NCBI GenBank assembly: GCA_017535665.1
Contig: JAFXTS010000019.1
Span: forward strand, 1 to 54,530
DNA: 54,530 nt
Source of the DNA: Bacteroidales bacterium
GTDB taxonomy: Bacteria > Bacteroidota > Bacteroidia > Bacteroidales > WCHB1-69
Direction of reading: 5' to 3'
Shown: positions 22,474 through 34,444 of the stretch, one piece after another
Numbering within the stretch: the first letter of the stretch is position 1
Layout: each line of letters begins with the position of its first letter
The notes under the pieces: model-generated
What the model saw: only the letters and a program-made list of their open reading frames with translations
Told to the model about the DNA's origin: nothing
Database searches by the model: none
Position numbers and translations under genes: made by a program

Positions 22474-24591
22474 CTAACTGATTAATCCCCAGAATTTCTC
22501 ACGTTTCATCAACTTCTGCAAGTTGATGGCTAAGGTTTGATTTTCGGGAGAAGAGAGGTTGGGGTCTTTCTCCAAAACCGCTCTCGCCAAGTCGCGGGTA
22601 TAACCTACCAATTTTTCATCCTTCACTAAATCAGCGATTTTGAAGTCGAGTACGCCGCTCTGCTGCGTGCCTTGCAAGTCGCCAGGACCGCGCAGTTTGA
22701 GGTCGAAATTGGCGATCTCAAAACCGTCGGTGGTGGCCACCATCGCGTCGAGCCGCTGCTTGCCGTCGGAACTCAACTTGTGGCCCGACATCAGGATGCA
22801 GTACGACTGCTCACCCCCGCGCCCCACACGTCCGCGTAGCTGGTGCAACTGCGACAACCCAAACCGCTCCGCATTCTCAATCACCATCACCGTCGCATTC
22901 GGGATGTCGATGCCCACCTCGATGACGGTAGTGGAAACCAAGATGCAGGTCTCGCCACGGCTAAATCGCTGCATCTCAAAGTCTTTCACTTCGTTTTTCA
23001 TCTTGCCATGCACCATACCCACCGCATAACGAGGCAGCGGAAAGGCTCGCGACATGGCCTCGAAACCTGCCTGCAAGTCCAACAAGTCCATCTTCTCCGA
23101 CTCCTGAATCAACGGATAAACCACAAACACCTGCCGGCCCGCATCCACCTGCTGGCGCAAAAAGTAGAACATTTTGTTCCGGTCTTGCTCGTACAAATGC
23201 TTCGTAATGATTGGCTTACGCCCTTTAGGTAGCTCGTCAATCACCGACACGTCCAAGTCGCCATAAACCGTCATGGCCAACGTGCGCGGTATCGGAGTGG
23301 CCGTCATCACTAAAATGTGCGGCGGTGTCGTGTTCTTCTTCCACAACTTGGCGCGCTGCTCCACACCGAACCGGTGCTGCTCGTCAATCACTGCCAAACC
23401 AAGGTTTTGGAACTGCACGTCGTTCTCAATCAACGCGTGGGTGCCGATGAGGATACGTATGCTGCCGTCCATCAGTCCTTCGTGGATCGCCTTCCGGTCG
23501 GCGGTCTTGGTCGAGCCGGTCAGCAAGGCCACCTTCACATCCATCCCCGATAACTGGCGGGCAATGTTCTCGTAATGCTGCTGCGCTAAAATCTCGGTCG
23601 GCGCCATCAGGCACGACTGGAAGCCGTTGTCGTTGGCAATCAGCATCACCAGCAGGGCCGTGATGGTCTTGCCGCTGCCCACATCGCCCTGCAACAGGCG
23701 GTTCATCTGGCGGCCGCTGCCCATGTCGGCACGTATCTCTTTGATCACCCGCTTCTGCGCTCCCGTCAACTCGAATTTCAGACAGTTGTGATAAAAATAG
23801 TTGAAACTCTCACCCACACGTGCGAAGATATGGCCTCGCAACTTTCTTTCTGTCAACAATTTGAGTTTCAGTAATTTTAATTGGGTATAAAAAAGTTCCT
23901 CAAATTTGAGCCGGATGGTGGCACGGGTGAGCATATCCTGATTTTCAGGATAATGAATTTGGAACAAAGCCTCTTTCAGCGAAAGAAGATGATGATTTTC
24001 AATGATTTCCGCAGAGAGCGTTTCGGGGATTATGCGTTGGCGCAAGTCTAACAGCAATGCCGCCGTCAGCTTCGCCATGCCCTTGGTGTCCAAACCCGCT
24101 TTCTTGGCTTTCTCGGAAGTGTTGTAAAGGGGGAAAAAGTGTTGCGTGATGGTGTTGCCCCGCTGCTCCGCATTGGGGTCGATGATCTCGGGATGCGACA
24201 TGCTCCACCGATGGTTGAAGAGGGTGGGTCTGCCAAAAATTAGCACATTGTGGTGCCATTTCGCCAGCATGTCCTCTATCCACTTGCTGGTGCTAAACCA
24301 CACTAACTCAATGGTTCCCGTGCTGTCGGTGAACTGCGCGGCGATTCGCTTCGAGCGACCTTCTCCCAAAATCTGATAGCCGGTGATGTCGCCCCGAAAC
24401 TGCATATAATTGCCCTCGGTCTGGATGTCACTAATCTTATAAATAGTAGCCTTGTCCACATGGCGGAAAGGGAAGTAGTAAAGCAGGTCGCTGAAGGTGA
24501 AGATGTTGAACTCGCGTTGCAGCGCCTTCACGCGTTGCGGTCCCACGCCTTTGAGAAATTCGATAGGAGTCTGTAAGTAGTCGTTAGCCAT
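22474..24591 (-). CDS. recG: ATP-dependent DNA helicase RecG
   Basis: 705 residues, close to the usual RecG length. An OB-fold wedge domain lies around residues 55-150. The helicase core has Walker A (QGDVGSGKT), DEQH box (VIDEQHRFG), motif III (MTATPIPRT) and motif VI (HQLRGRVGRG). RecG remodels stalled replication forks and branches Holliday junctions. It ends one base from the LytTR gene, tail to tail. The tex gene lies upstream in the same direction with a 20-base gap. Confidence 0.97.
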   Translation of the reverse strand: MANDYLQTPIEFLKGVGPQRVKALQREFNIFTFSDLLYYFPFRHVDKATIYKISDIQTEGNYMQFRGDITGYQILGEGRSKRIAAQFTDSTGTIELVWFSTSKWIEDMLAKWHHNVLIFGRPTLFNHRWSMSHPEIIDPNAEQRGNTITQHFFPLYNTSEKAKKAGLDTKGMAKLTAALLLDLRQRIIPETLSAEIIENHHLLSLKEALFQIHYPENQDMLTRATIRLKFEELFYTQLKLLKLKLLTERKLRGHIFARVGESFNYFYHNCLKFELTGAQKRVIKEIRADMGSGRQMNRLLQGDVGSGKTITALLVMLIANDNGFQSCLMAPTEILAQQHYENIARQLSGMDVKVALLTGSTKTADRKAIHEGLMDGSIRILIGTHALIENDVQFQNLGLAVIDEQHRFGVEQRAKLWKKNTTPPHILVMTATPIPRTLAMTVYGDLDVSVIDELPKGRKPIITKHLYEQDRNKMFYFLRQQVDAGRQVFVVYPLIQESEKMDLLDLQAGFEAMSRAFPLPRYAVGMVHGKMKNEVKDFEMQRFSRGETCILVSTTVIEVGIDIPNATVMVIENAERFGLSQLHQLRGRVGRGGEQSYCILMSGHKLSSDGKQRLDAMVATTDGFEIANFDLKLRGPGDLQGTQQSGVLDFKIADLVKDEKLVGYTRDLARAVLEKDPNLSSPENQTLAINLQKLMKREKFWGLIS

Positions 24592-24611
24592 GATTTTGAG
24601 CGTGTTAGGGG

Positions 24612-26750
24612 TTATTTTGCGTCTTTGATGGATAGACTGATGCGCTTGCGGTCCACTTCCACCGACATCACTTTCACCATCACCTTCTGGTTAAGGCGCA
24701 CCACCTCGTTGGGGTTGCTGACATAATGGTCGGTAATCTGGCTCACATGCACGAGGCCGTCTTGGTGAACGCCGATGTCAACAAAGCAGCCGAAGTTGGT
24801 GATATTGGTGATGATACCGGGCACGACCATGCCCTCTTTCAAGTCGTTGATGGTATGAATGGAAGAGTCGAATGAGAAAATGTCGAACTGGGTACGCGGG
24901 TCGCGGCCGGGCTTGGCCAGCTCCTGCATGATGTCGGTGAGGGTGGGCAGTCCCACACGATCGTTCACATAGTCTTGTAGGACAATGCTTTTACGCTTTT
25001 CCTCGTCGTTCATCAGTTCGGGTACTGAACAGCCGCAGCGGCGGGCCATCTCATCCACAATGCCGTAACTTTCGGGATGTACCGCGCTGGCATCGAGTGG
25101 GTTGGCAGCCCCATGGATGCGCAGAAAGCCTGCGGCCTGCTCGAACGATTTCTCTCCGAAACGAGGCACCTTCTTCAACTCCGCCCTCGAAGCGAAAGGA
25201 CCATTTTCGTTGCGATATTCCACAATGTTCTTCGCTAATGCAGGGCCCACACCCGACACTCGCGACAGCAGTTCCTTGCTGGCCGTGTTGACTTCCACCC
25301 CCACATAGTTGACGCAGCTCTCCACAGTCGTATCCAGACTTTCCTGCAAAAGTGTCTGATTCACATCGTGTTGGTACTGACCAACACCGATGGATTTCGG
25401 GTCGATTTTCACCAATTCGGCAAGCGGGTCCATAAGGCGACGACCGATGCTCACCGCCCCACGCACCGTCACGTCGTAGTCGGGGAACTCATCGCGGGCG
25501 ATCTGCGAGGCCGAATAGATGGAGGCGCCACTCTCGTTCACCACCACCGCCTGCACCTTGTGGTCGAAAGGAATCTTGCTGATGAAAAACTCGGTTTCGC
25601 GGCCGGCGGTGCCGTTGCCGATGGCAATAGCCTCCACCTTGTACTGCTCCACCATCCGTTTCAGCTTGTCGCTGGCCAACCGGTACTGCGGCTTCGGCGG
25701 GTGAGGATAGATGGTCTCGTTGTGAAGAAGCTTTCCTTGTCGATTGAGAATCACCACCTTACATCCTGTACGGAAGCCTGGGTCGATGGCCATCACAATC
25801 TTCTGTCCAAGCGGCGGGGCGAGCAGCAGCTGCCGCAGGTTCTCCACGAACACGCCGATAGCCTCGCGGTCGGCCTTCTCCTTGTATAGCTTCCGCATCT
25901 CGGTCTCCATCTGCGGCTGTAGCAGCCGTTTGTAGGCATCGTTGATGGCGAGCACGACCTGCTCGCTGCACAAATTGTCGGCTTTCACAAAGTATTTTCG
26001 AATGCCGGGCAACACTCGGTTTTCGTCGGGAGCGATGGTGAGGTGCAAAAAGCCTTCCTCCTCACCACGGAACATCGCCAAGATGCGATGTGACGGAGAC
26101 TTCGCCAACCTTTCTGAAAAGTTGAAATAGACGCTAAACTTCTCACCCTCTTTATCTTTTCCCTTCACCACTTTGGAGGAGATGACCGACTCCTTTGCAA
26201 AAAACTGGCGCAGTCTCTCCCTAATTTTGGGATTTTCCGACACCCATTCGGCGATGATGTCGCGGGCTCCAGCGAGGGCATCTTCGGGTGACACTATGCC
26301 AATTTTTGGGTTAATGTGCCGGCGGGCGATGCCCAACAGGTTGTTTTCGCGCTGGCTCATGATGATGGCAGCAAGAGGCTCCAAACCCTTCTCCTTGGCC
26401 ACCGAAGCACGGGTTTTGCGTTTGGGACGGTAGGGGAGATAGAGGTCCTCCAGCTCAGTCATGCTGGCGGCTGCTTCCAACTGGCTTTCCAGATCGGGAG
26501 TGAGTTTGCCCTGTTCGCGCACGGAGTCGAGGATGGCGGCCCGCCGTTTGTCCAACTCCACCAGGCGGATGTGCCGCTCTTTGATGTTGCCAATCTGCAC
26601 TTCATCCAGCGAGTCGGTGGCCTCCTTGCGGTAGCGGGCTATGAAGGGAATCGTAGCGCCCGATTCGAGCAGTTCCAACACATTCTCCACCTGCTTTACC
26701 TGCAAACCTAACTCTCGGGCTATGATTTCGGGATAATTTTTCAAATTCAT
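24612..26750 (-). CDS. tex: Tex family RNA-binding transcription accessory protein
   Basis: 712 residues: N-terminal helical region, YqgF-like RNase-H fold (VMAIDPGFRTGCKVVI), helix-hairpin-helix region (SGVGPALAKNIVEYRNENG) and a C-terminal S1 RNA-binding domain (GMVVPGIITNITNFGCFVDI). Tex binds nucleic acids and affects transcription. The ATG at 26750 gives the common start MNLKNYPEIIARELG. It probably forms an operon with recG. Confidence 0.95.
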   Translation of the reverse strand: MNLKNYPEIIARELGLQVKQVENVLELLESGATIPFIARYRKEATDSLDEVQIGNIKERHIRLVELDKRRAAILDSVREQGKLTPDLESQLEAAASMTELEDLYLPYRPKRKTRASVAKEKGLEPLAAIIMSQRENNLLGIARRHINPKIGIVSPEDALAGARDIIAEWVSENPKIRERLRQFFAKESVISSKVVKGKDKEGEKFSVYFNFSERLAKSPSHRILAMFRGEEEGFLHLTIAPDENRVLPGIRKYFVKADNLCSEQVVLAINDAYKRLLQPQMETEMRKLYKEKADREAIGVFVENLRQLLLAPPLGQKIVMAIDPGFRTGCKVVILNRQGKLLHNETIYPHPPKPQYRLASDKLKRMVEQYKVEAIAIGNGTAGRETEFFISKIPFDHKVQAVVVNESGASIYSASQIARDEFPDYDVTVRGAVSIGRRLMDPLAELVKIDPKSIGVGQYQHDVNQTLLQESLDTTVESCVNYVGVEVNTASKELLSRVSGVGPALAKNIVEYRNENGPFASRAELKKVPRFGEKSFEQAAGFLRIHGAANPLDASAVHPESYGIVDEMARRCGCSVPELMNDEEKRKSIVLQDYVNDRVGLPTLTDIMQELAKPGRDPRTQFDIFSFDSSIHTINDLKEGMVVPGIITNITNFGCFVDIGVHQDGLVHVSQITDHYVSNPNEVVRLNQKVMVKVMSVEVDRKRISLSIKDAK

Positions 26751-26832
26751 CGCAATCAGATTTTCAAGGTGCAAATTTCGTATTTTTTTTTTAATTTTGC
26801 AGCATCTATTAAAAAATAGGAAATAATATTAA

Positions 26833-27561
26833 ATGGCTAATAATCAAACAGGTGCACCAACCAATACATTTGTAACTCCTGGCGTTACGTTCGGAACATC
26901 GCTGGAATATCAGCTGTTGGGCACCTACTCTACAACGCCATTTATGCAAATTTGCAATGATGTGGCCGCCCGCTGCCACTGCAATCTGACCTTCCTGCCC
27001 GACCTCTGCAAGCCTACCGACCCGATGCAGGCCCACTTCCATATCGCCTATGCACAGTTCGACATGGTGGGTCCGAGCGACATCGACCGCACCAGTCTTG
27101 CCCACCAGTTGAATATCCTTATCGTTCAGAATAAAACGACCGATTTCGACCACTCTGCAGCCCCCTCACGACAAATCGACCTTTTTGAAAATAGCCAAAT
27201 TGAAGACGATGGTGAAGCCGATACCTGTTTCGCCCTTAATGTCTCCGGACATTGCCTTCAGCGTTGGGAACTCCAAGACATCACCTGCCTGATGTATATC
27301 TTCACAGAGAAGGATAAGGATCTCCCCACTTTTACCGAACACTTTCGTCAAGTAATACCCTATTTTGATGTAGATCTCACCTCCCACATCTGTAGTGATA
27401 TCCATGTAAAAAAGGAAGTTAACAAATCTTCCAAGAATAAAGAACCCGAGATCACTCCCATGCAGTTCCTCCATGGCATCGCCATCTTTGCGCAACGCAA
27501 CATCATGTTGAATTTGCTACCCAAAAGTCCAATTTTCCCGCAAAAATCATTATTATCATAA
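26833..27561 (+). CDS. Hypothetical cytoplasmic protein
   Basis: 242 residues, no signal peptide or membrane helix. The N-terminal region (PTNTFVTPGVTFGTSLEYQL) and CNLTFLPDLCKP are distinctive but match no family I recognise. A basic Lys-rich segment (VKKEVNKSSKNKEPEI) precedes the C-terminus. The coding potential is supported by codon bias and 82 bases of clear intergenic space upstream. It is followed 11 bases later by the M49-like peptidase. Confidence 0.6.
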   Translation: MANNQTGAPTNTFVTPGVTFGTSLEYQLLGTYSTTPFMQICNDVAARCHCNLTFLPDLCKPTDPMQAHFHIAYAQFDMVGPSDIDRTSLAHQLNILIVQNKTTDFDHSAAPSRQIDLFENSQIEDDGEADTCFALNVSGHCLQRWELQDITCLMYIFTEKDKDLPTFTEHFRQVIPYFDVDLTSHICSDIHVKKEVNKSSKNKEPEITPMQFLHGIAIFAQRNIMLNLLPKSPIFPQKSLLS

Positions 27562-27572
27562 ATTAATCAACA

Positions 27573-29186
27573 ATGAAAAAAACAATCTCTTTTTTCCTGT
27601 TATTCTCCTGTGGAGCCGTCATGTTCGGACAAAACAATGGCGTTGACGTAAAAGCCCGCGTGGCCGAATATGCCTATTATGATCTGAAAACCGACATCTC
27701 CAAATTATCGGACAACGACAAAAAACTCATCCCTATTTTTATTCAGATTGCCGATATTATGGATCAACTTTTCTGGAAACAAACTTATGGTGATGTATCT
27801 GATTTCAAGAAAATTAAAGACCCTTATGTAAAGGATTACATTAAGATCAATTATGGTCCTTGGGATCGCTTGGACGACAACAAATCGTTTGTGGATGGAG
27901 TAGGGGAGAAACCCGATGCTTGCCAATATTACCCACAGGACATCACCCCTGAAGAATACTCATCTTATAATGATCCCAATAAGGGAAGCCTCTACACCGT
28001 GCTGCGCCGCGACGGACAGGGCAACCTCAAGACCGTTTGGTATCATGATGAGTATAAGGAGGAAATCACGAAGGTTTGCGCCCTGCTCGACCAGGCCATC
28101 GCCATTGCCGACGATCCCGGCATGAAGAATTATCTCACCGAGCGCAAGAAAGCCTTCCTTACCGATGATTACTATGCCAGCGATTTGGCTTGGATGGATA
28201 TGAAAGACAGCCACTTGGACTTTGTGGTGGGTCCCATCGAGAATTACGATGACAAACTCAACGAGGCCAAGGCTTCCTATGAGTCTTTTATTTTGGTAAA
28301 AGATGAGGAACGCAGCGCACAGCTCACCAAATTCATCGCCATGCTCCCTGAGATTCAGAAGATTCTCCCGTGCGATCCTATCTACAAAACCTTCGTCCCC
28401 GGCACCTCTTCAGACCTCAATGTCTATGACGCCATCTATTATGCTGGCGACTGCAATTCGGGCAGCAAGACCATCGCCATCAACCTCCCCAACGACGACC
28501 GCGTTCAGGCCGTGAAAGGTGCCCGCCGCCTCCAACTTCGCAACAGTATGCAGGCCAAATTCGAGAAGATTATGCTCCCCATCGGAAAAATCGTCCTCAA
28601 CCCCAAACAGCAGCAACACCTGAAGTTCGACGCCTTCTTCTGGAACGTGACCTTCCACGAGGTGGCGCACGGACTGGGTGTTAAAGAAACAGTCGATGAC
28701 CACCGCCCCGTTGACGATGCCCTGCAGACCGAAAAAACCTCCTGGGAAGAGGCCAAAGCCGACATCGTGGGACTTTTCATCGTGTGCCATCTGATTGAAG
28801 AGGGCGAGATAAGCGACATCACCGTCGAGGATGCCATCACCACCTTCATCGCCGGCATCTTCCGCTCGGTACGCTTCGGCGCAGCCAGCTCGCACGGAAA
28901 AGCCAATATGATGTGCTTCAATTCGTTGAAGCGAATGGGAGCCTTCACCCGCGATGAAAACGGAGTATATACCATCAACTACAAACTTGCCAAGATGGCC
29001 ATCGCTCAGTGGGCTGGCTACATCCTTATGGTTCAAGGCGATGGTGATTTCCAAACGGCAGTCAACTACCGTACCCAATATGGTGTCATCACCCCGGAAC
29101 TCCAGCAAGACCTCGACCGCATCAACAACGCCGGCATTCCCCGCGACATCCGCTTCAACCAAGGGCTTAAAACCCTCGGACTTTAA
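27573..29186 (+). CDS. M49-like (dipeptidyl-peptidase III-type) metallopeptidase
   Basis: 537 residues with a signal peptide (cleavage near VMFGQ). The zinc site is HEVAH around residue 360 (FHEVAHGLGV), followed 40 residues later by EEAKADIVGLF, matching the EExxxD second motif of M49. DPP III family members use HEXXGH; here the motif is a plain HExxH. It is shorter than the usual 650-700 residues. Likely a periplasmic di-/tripeptide-releasing peptidase, or a zinc-dependent relative with a different substrate. Confidence 0.75.
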   Translation: MKKTISFFLLFSCGAVMFGQNNGVDVKARVAEYAYYDLKTDISKLSDNDKKLIPIFIQIADIMDQLFWKQTYGDVSDFKKIKDPYVKDYIKINYGPWDRLDDNKSFVDGVGEKPDACQYYPQDITPEEYSSYNDPNKGSLYTVLRRDGQGNLKTVWYHDEYKEEITKVCALLDQAIAIADDPGMKNYLTERKKAFLTDDYYASDLAWMDMKDSHLDFVVGPIENYDDKLNEAKASYESFILVKDEERSAQLTKFIAMLPEIQKILPCDPIYKTFVPGTSSDLNVYDAIYYAGDCNSGSKTIAINLPNDDRVQAVKGARRLQLRNSMQAKFEKIMLPIGKIVLNPKQQQHLKFDAFFWNVTFHEVAHGLGVKETVDDHRPVDDALQTEKTSWEEAKADIVGLFIVCHLIEEGEISDITVEDAITTFIAGIFRSVRFGAASSHGKANMMCFNSLKRMGAFTRDENGVYTINYKLAKMAIAQWAGYILMVQGDGDFQTAVNYRTQYGVITPELQQDLDRINNAGIPRDIRFNQGLKTLGL

Positions 29187-29231
29187 TCATTATCATTAAG
29201 AAATTCAATCCATTATCCAACTATAAACATT

Positions 29232-30056
29232 ATGAACCTTCAATTAACCCGCCCGCTGATTTTCTTCGATTTGGAGACCACAGGCCTCAACATCGGCAAA
29301 GATAAAATTGTGGAACTCTGTCTGTTGAAAGTATTTCCCGACGGCCACGAGGACGAGCGCACCATGCGCCTCAACCCGGGCTGCCACATCCCGGAAGAGA
29401 CTTCTGCCATCCACGGCATCTACGACTCTGACGTGGCCGACAAACCCACTTTCGCTCAGGTGGCTGACGAGCTGCTGGCCTTCTTCGAAAATAGCGACAT
29501 CGCCGGCTTCAACTCCAACAAGTTTGATATTCCCTTGCTGGCAGAGGAGTTCCTGCGCATCGGCAAGCGTTTCGACATGCGCAACCGCGCCGTGATTGAC
29601 GTGCAGCAGATTTTTCACAAGATGGAACCCCGCAATCTCATCGCGGCATACAAATTTTATTGCGGAAAAGACCTCAAAAACGCTCATTCCGCCAACGCTG
29701 ACACCCGCGCCACCTACGAGGTGCTGGAAGCCCAAGTGGCCCGCTACGCCGGCGTGGAATACGAGGAACGGAACGGCAAGGTCAGCTGCCCCGTCACCCC
29801 CAACGTGAAGGATCTGGACACCTTCACCCGCGTGCATCGCAACGTCGATTTCGCCGCCCATATCGTGCTGAACGACAAGGACGAAGAGGTCTTCAACTTC
29901 GGCAAACACAAAGGCCAAAGCGTCAAGGAGGTGTTCCGCACCGAACCCGCCTTCTATGCCTGGATGATGAAAGCCGACTTCCCCCTCTATACCAAAGAGG
30001 TTATCACCCTTATTTACAATGAAGTACGTTTGGAGAAAAAGTTCAGCACACACTAA
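29232..30056 (+). CDS. DEDDh 3'-5' exonuclease (DnaQ-like)
   Basis: 274 residues. Exonuclease motifs: ExoI FFDLETTG, ExoII FNSNKFD and ExoIII HSANAD with the histidine of the DEDDh type. The C-terminal 60 residues (FGKHKGQSVKEVF) belong to the DUF3820-like extension seen in Bacteroidetes DnaQ-like proteins. It is probably a repair or proofreading nuclease. It is not the canonical epsilon subunit, and stands alone before gltX. Confidence 0.88.
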   Translation: MNLQLTRPLIFFDLETTGLNIGKDKIVELCLLKVFPDGHEDERTMRLNPGCHIPEETSAIHGIYDSDVADKPTFAQVADELLAFFENSDIAGFNSNKFDIPLLAEEFLRIGKRFDMRNRAVIDVQQIFHKMEPRNLIAAYKFYCGKDLKNAHSANADTRATYEVLEAQVARYAGVEYEERNGKVSCPVTPNVKDLDTFTRVHRNVDFAAHIVLNDKDEEVFNFGKHKGQSVKEVFRTEPAFYAWMMKADFPLYTKEVITLIYNEVRLEKKFSTH

Positions 30057-30094
30057 TTTTCCATCATTTTTAGACTAAAAAAGATCATAATTTT

Positions 30095-31612
30095 ATGAAT
30101 AAAGTAAGAGTAAGATTTGCCCCCAGTCCGACCGGCCCGCTCCATATCGGCGGCGTGCGCACGGCTTTGTACAACTATCTTTTCGCCAAGCAGAACGGCG
30201 GTGACTTCCTCCTCCGTATCGAGGATACCGACCAGACCCGCTTTGTGCCTGGTGCTGAAGAGTATATCATCGAGGCCTTCCAGTGGCTCGGCATCCAGTT
30301 TGATGAGGGTGTCGGCATCGGCGGCCCCTTCGGTCCGTACAAACAGTCGGAACGCAAACCCATGTACAAGCAATACGCTGACTATCTGATAGAAAATGGC
30401 TGGGCATATTATGCCTTCGACACACCGGAAGCGTTGGATGCCAAAAGAAAAGAGGCCGAGGCGCAGAAAAAGACCTTCCAGTACGATGCCAATACTCGTG
30501 GCTCGCTCTGTAATTCGCTGACATTGAGCGAAGAAGAGGTGAAGCAGAGAGTCGCTTCTGGCGCGCCTTACGTGGTAAGATTCAAATACCCCGCCGACCT
30601 CGACATCACCGTACACGATTTGATTCGTGGCGATGTGACCATCAACTCCAACCTGTTGGATGATAAGGTTTTATTTAAATCGGATGGAATGCCGACCTAT
30701 CATTTGGCCAACATCGTGGATGACCATACGATGGAGATTTCGCACGTCATCCGTGGCGAAGAGTGGCTGCCCTCAGCACCGCTGCATGTCATGCTGTACA
30801 AGGCTTTCGGCTGGGAAGCACCTGCCTTTGCACATCTTCCGCTCCTGCTGAAACCCGACGGCAACGGCAAACTCAGCAAGCGCGATGGCGACCGTCTCGG
30901 TTTCCCGGTCTTCCCGCTCCAGTGGACCGACCCGAAGAGCGGTGATATCTCATCTGGCTATCGCGAGAGCGGCTACCTGCCGGAGGCGGTCATCAACATG
31001 CTCGCACTGCTCGGCTGGAACCCGGGTACTGAGCAGGAAATCATGGACTTAGACACCCTCGTGAAGCTCTTTTCCATCGAAAATATCAGCAAGTCAGGCG
31101 CCAAGTTCAACTTGGAGAAAGCTAAATGGTTCAACCACCAGTACATCCAGATGGCTCCCATGGAGCGCTTGCTGCCGATGTTTGAGGCTGAACTCGCGAA
31201 ACATGGCGTGAAGGCCGAGCCTGAATTTTTATCGTATGTGGCACAGCTGATGCGCGAAAGAGTGCATTTCATTCCCGAATTTTGGGAACAGACTTCCTAT
31301 TTCTTTGTCGCACCCACCGAGTATGATCCGCAGGCGGTGAAGAAAAGATGGAAGCCCGGCACGGCCGTTCATCTGCGCAAAATGATGGAGATCGTGGAGT
31401 CAGTTCAGCCTTTCAGCAAGGAGCAGGCGCATGATCTGGTGATGGAGTATGTGCAAGGTAATGAACTGAATATGGGCGCCATCATGAACAGCTTCCGTAT
31501 CGCATTGGTCGGTGCGGCCAAAGGCCCCGACCTGTTTGAAATCATTTACGCCATCGGTGTAACCGAAACGGCACGCCGTGTGGAGCGCGCCATTCAGACG
31601 ATTGAGCCTTAA
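30095..31612 (+). CDS. gltX: Glutamyl-tRNA synthetase
   Basis: 505 residues, class I synthetase. HIGH-type motif [19 protein letters not shown] and KMSKS-type motif [11 protein letters not shown] are both present. Charges tRNA-Glu in the cytoplasm. It is followed by a strong terminator at 31646-31696. Confidence 0.97.
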   Translation: MNKVRVRFAPSPTGPLHIGGVRTALYNYLFAKQNGGDFLLRIEDTDQTRFVPGAEEYIIEAFQWLGIQFDEGVGIGGPFGPYKQSERKPMYKQYADYLIENGWAYYAFDTPEALDAKRKEAEAQKKTFQYDANTRGSLCNSLTLSEEEVKQRVASGAPYVVRFKYPADLDITVHDLIRGDVTINSNLLDDKVLFKSDGMPTYHLANIVDDHTMEISHVIRGEEWLPSAPLHVMLYKAFGWEAPAFAHLPLLLKPDGNGKLSKRDGDRLGFPVFPLQWTDPKSGDISSGYRESGYLPEAVINMLALLGWNPGTEQEIMDLDTLVKLFSIENISKSGAKFNLEKAKWFNHQYIQMAPMERLLPMFEAELAKHGVKAEPEFLSYVAQLMRERVHFIPEFWEQTSYFFVAPTEYDPQAVKKRWKPGTAVHLRKMMEIVESVQPFSKEQAHDLVMEYVQGNELNMGAIMNSFRIALVGAAKGPDLFEIIYAIGVTETARRVERAIQTIEP

Positions 31613-31645
31613 TTAGGTATCAATCAATATATTATACTACTCTTG

Positions 31646-31696
31646 AAAGCGGGTTTCTTTTCGATGTGAAGAAATATCGAAAAAAATCCGCTTTTT
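31646..31696 (+). terminator. Rho-independent terminator after gltX
   Basis: Long imperfect stem: AAAGCGG (31646) pairs with CCGCTTT (31688), extended by TTTTCGAT pairing with ATCGAAAA, and followed by TTTTT. It separates gltX from the ATP synthase genes. Confidence 0.8.
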
Positions 31697-31720
31697 AGCT
31701 TGAAATCGGAATATTTTCCG

Positions 31721-31728
31721 TATATTTG
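31721..31728 (+). promoter_or_regulatory. -7 box TATATTTG for the atp genes
   Basis: TATATTTG with CTTG 18 bases upstream, 33 bases before the atpF start. Gives the four atp genes their own promoter. Confidence 0.7.
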
Positions 31729-31760
31729 CCGCGCTTTTTTAACCTCTAAACAAAATCACT

Positions 31761-32255
31761 ATGGAACTGATTACTCCTTCAATTGGTTTGCTTTTCTGGA
31801 TGCTCATTGGGTTCGGCATTCTCGTGCTGATTCTGCGCTTTTTCGCATGGCCCGTCATCACCAAAGCCATCTCTGAGAGAGAACAACGCATCAACGAACA
31901 GCTTCACGCCGCCGCCCAAGCCCGTGAAGAGATGAAGAATCTCAAGTCGGAACACGAGGCACTCCTCGTCAAGGCGAAAGAGGAACGCGACGCGATTCTC
32001 GCTGAGGCCCGCAAGATGAGCGAGAAAATGTACGATGACACCAAGGAGAAAGCCTCCCGCGAGGCCCAAAACCTCATCGATGAGGCCAAAAAGACCATCC
32101 ATTACGAAAAGATGAAGGCCATCACCGACATCAAGAATGAGATTGGCAAAATGTCCATCGAAATCGCTGAGAAGATCCTCACGCAGGAACTTTCCCAGAA
32201 AGAGAAACAGCAGGAGCTGGTGGACAAGTGTCTGAAAGAAATCAACATCAACTAA
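31761..32255 (+). CDS. atpF: ATP synthase F0 subunit b
   Basis: 164 residues: one N-terminal membrane helix (GLLFWMLIGFGILVLILRFF) followed by a long charged coiled coil, the peripheral-stalk b subunit. First gene of the atp group here; a promoter precedes it directly. Confidence 0.95.
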   Translation: MELITPSIGLLFWMLIGFGILVLILRFFAWPVITKAISEREQRINEQLHAAAQAREEMKNLKSEHEALLVKAKEERDAILAEARKMSEKMYDDTKEKASREAQNLIDEAKKTIHYEKMKAITDIKNEIGKMSIEIAEKILTQELSQKEKQQELVDKCLKEININ

Positions 32256-32267
32256 TTGGCTGAACGG

Positions 32268-32825
32268 ATGAAAAAGACAAAATTATCGGGCCGCTACGCA
32301 GCCGCCATGTATGATTTCGCCGTCGAGCAGCATTTCGAAGAGGATGTGTTTGCCGACATGAAGCTGCTCCGCCAGGTGTTCTCCGAAAATCGCGAACTGC
32401 GCGTCATCATCGAGAGCCCCATCATGCCTGCGGAAAAGAAAGAGGCCATCTTCAAAGCCCTCTTCAACGGCAAAGTGAACGACGTCACCCTGCAATTCCT
32501 CCTCCTTATCCTGAAGAAACGGAGAGAACCCTCTTTGGGCGACATTTTCGAGAACTTCATCCAGATCTACTACCGCCGCCACAATATCAAGATTGCTACC
32601 ATCACTACGGCTGTAGATATCGACGATGCCCTCATGGAGGAAATCAAACACCTGTTGGAGGAGCAGACTCACTCTACCATCCTGATCAACAAAGTGGTGA
32701 ATCCCAAGATTATCGGCGGTCTGATCGTACATGTTGACGATTTCCTTTTCGACGGGAGTATCATCGGAAAAATAAATAAGTTGCGTGCAGAGTTCTCGCA
32801 CAACATTTATCAAACCAGTTTTTAA
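32268..32825 (+). CDS. atpH: ATP synthase F1 subunit delta
   Basis: 185 residues, OSCP/delta family: [12 protein letters not shown] at the N-terminus and [15 protein letters not shown] near the C-terminus. Links the peripheral stalk to F1. The ATG at 32268 is preferred to an upstream TTG abutting the atpF stop. Confidence 0.95.
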   Translation: MKKTKLSGRYAAAMYDFAVEQHFEEDVFADMKLLRQVFSENRELRVIIESPIMPAEKKEAIFKALFNGKVNDVTLQFLLLILKKRREPSLGDIFENFIQIYYRRHNIKIATITTAVDIDDALMEEIKHLLEEQTHSTILINKVVNPKIIGGLIVHVDDFLFDGSIIGKINKLRAEFSHNIYQTSF

Positions 32826-32848
32826 GAAATAAGTTAAAAAATATAGAT

Positions 32849-34438
<1,590 letters not shown>

Positions 34439-34444
34439 CAGATT

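Noticed and set aside
22843..23232. Plus-strand ORFs inside recG and tex
   Set aside because: Opposite-strand shadows of well-supported genes in GC-rich DNA.
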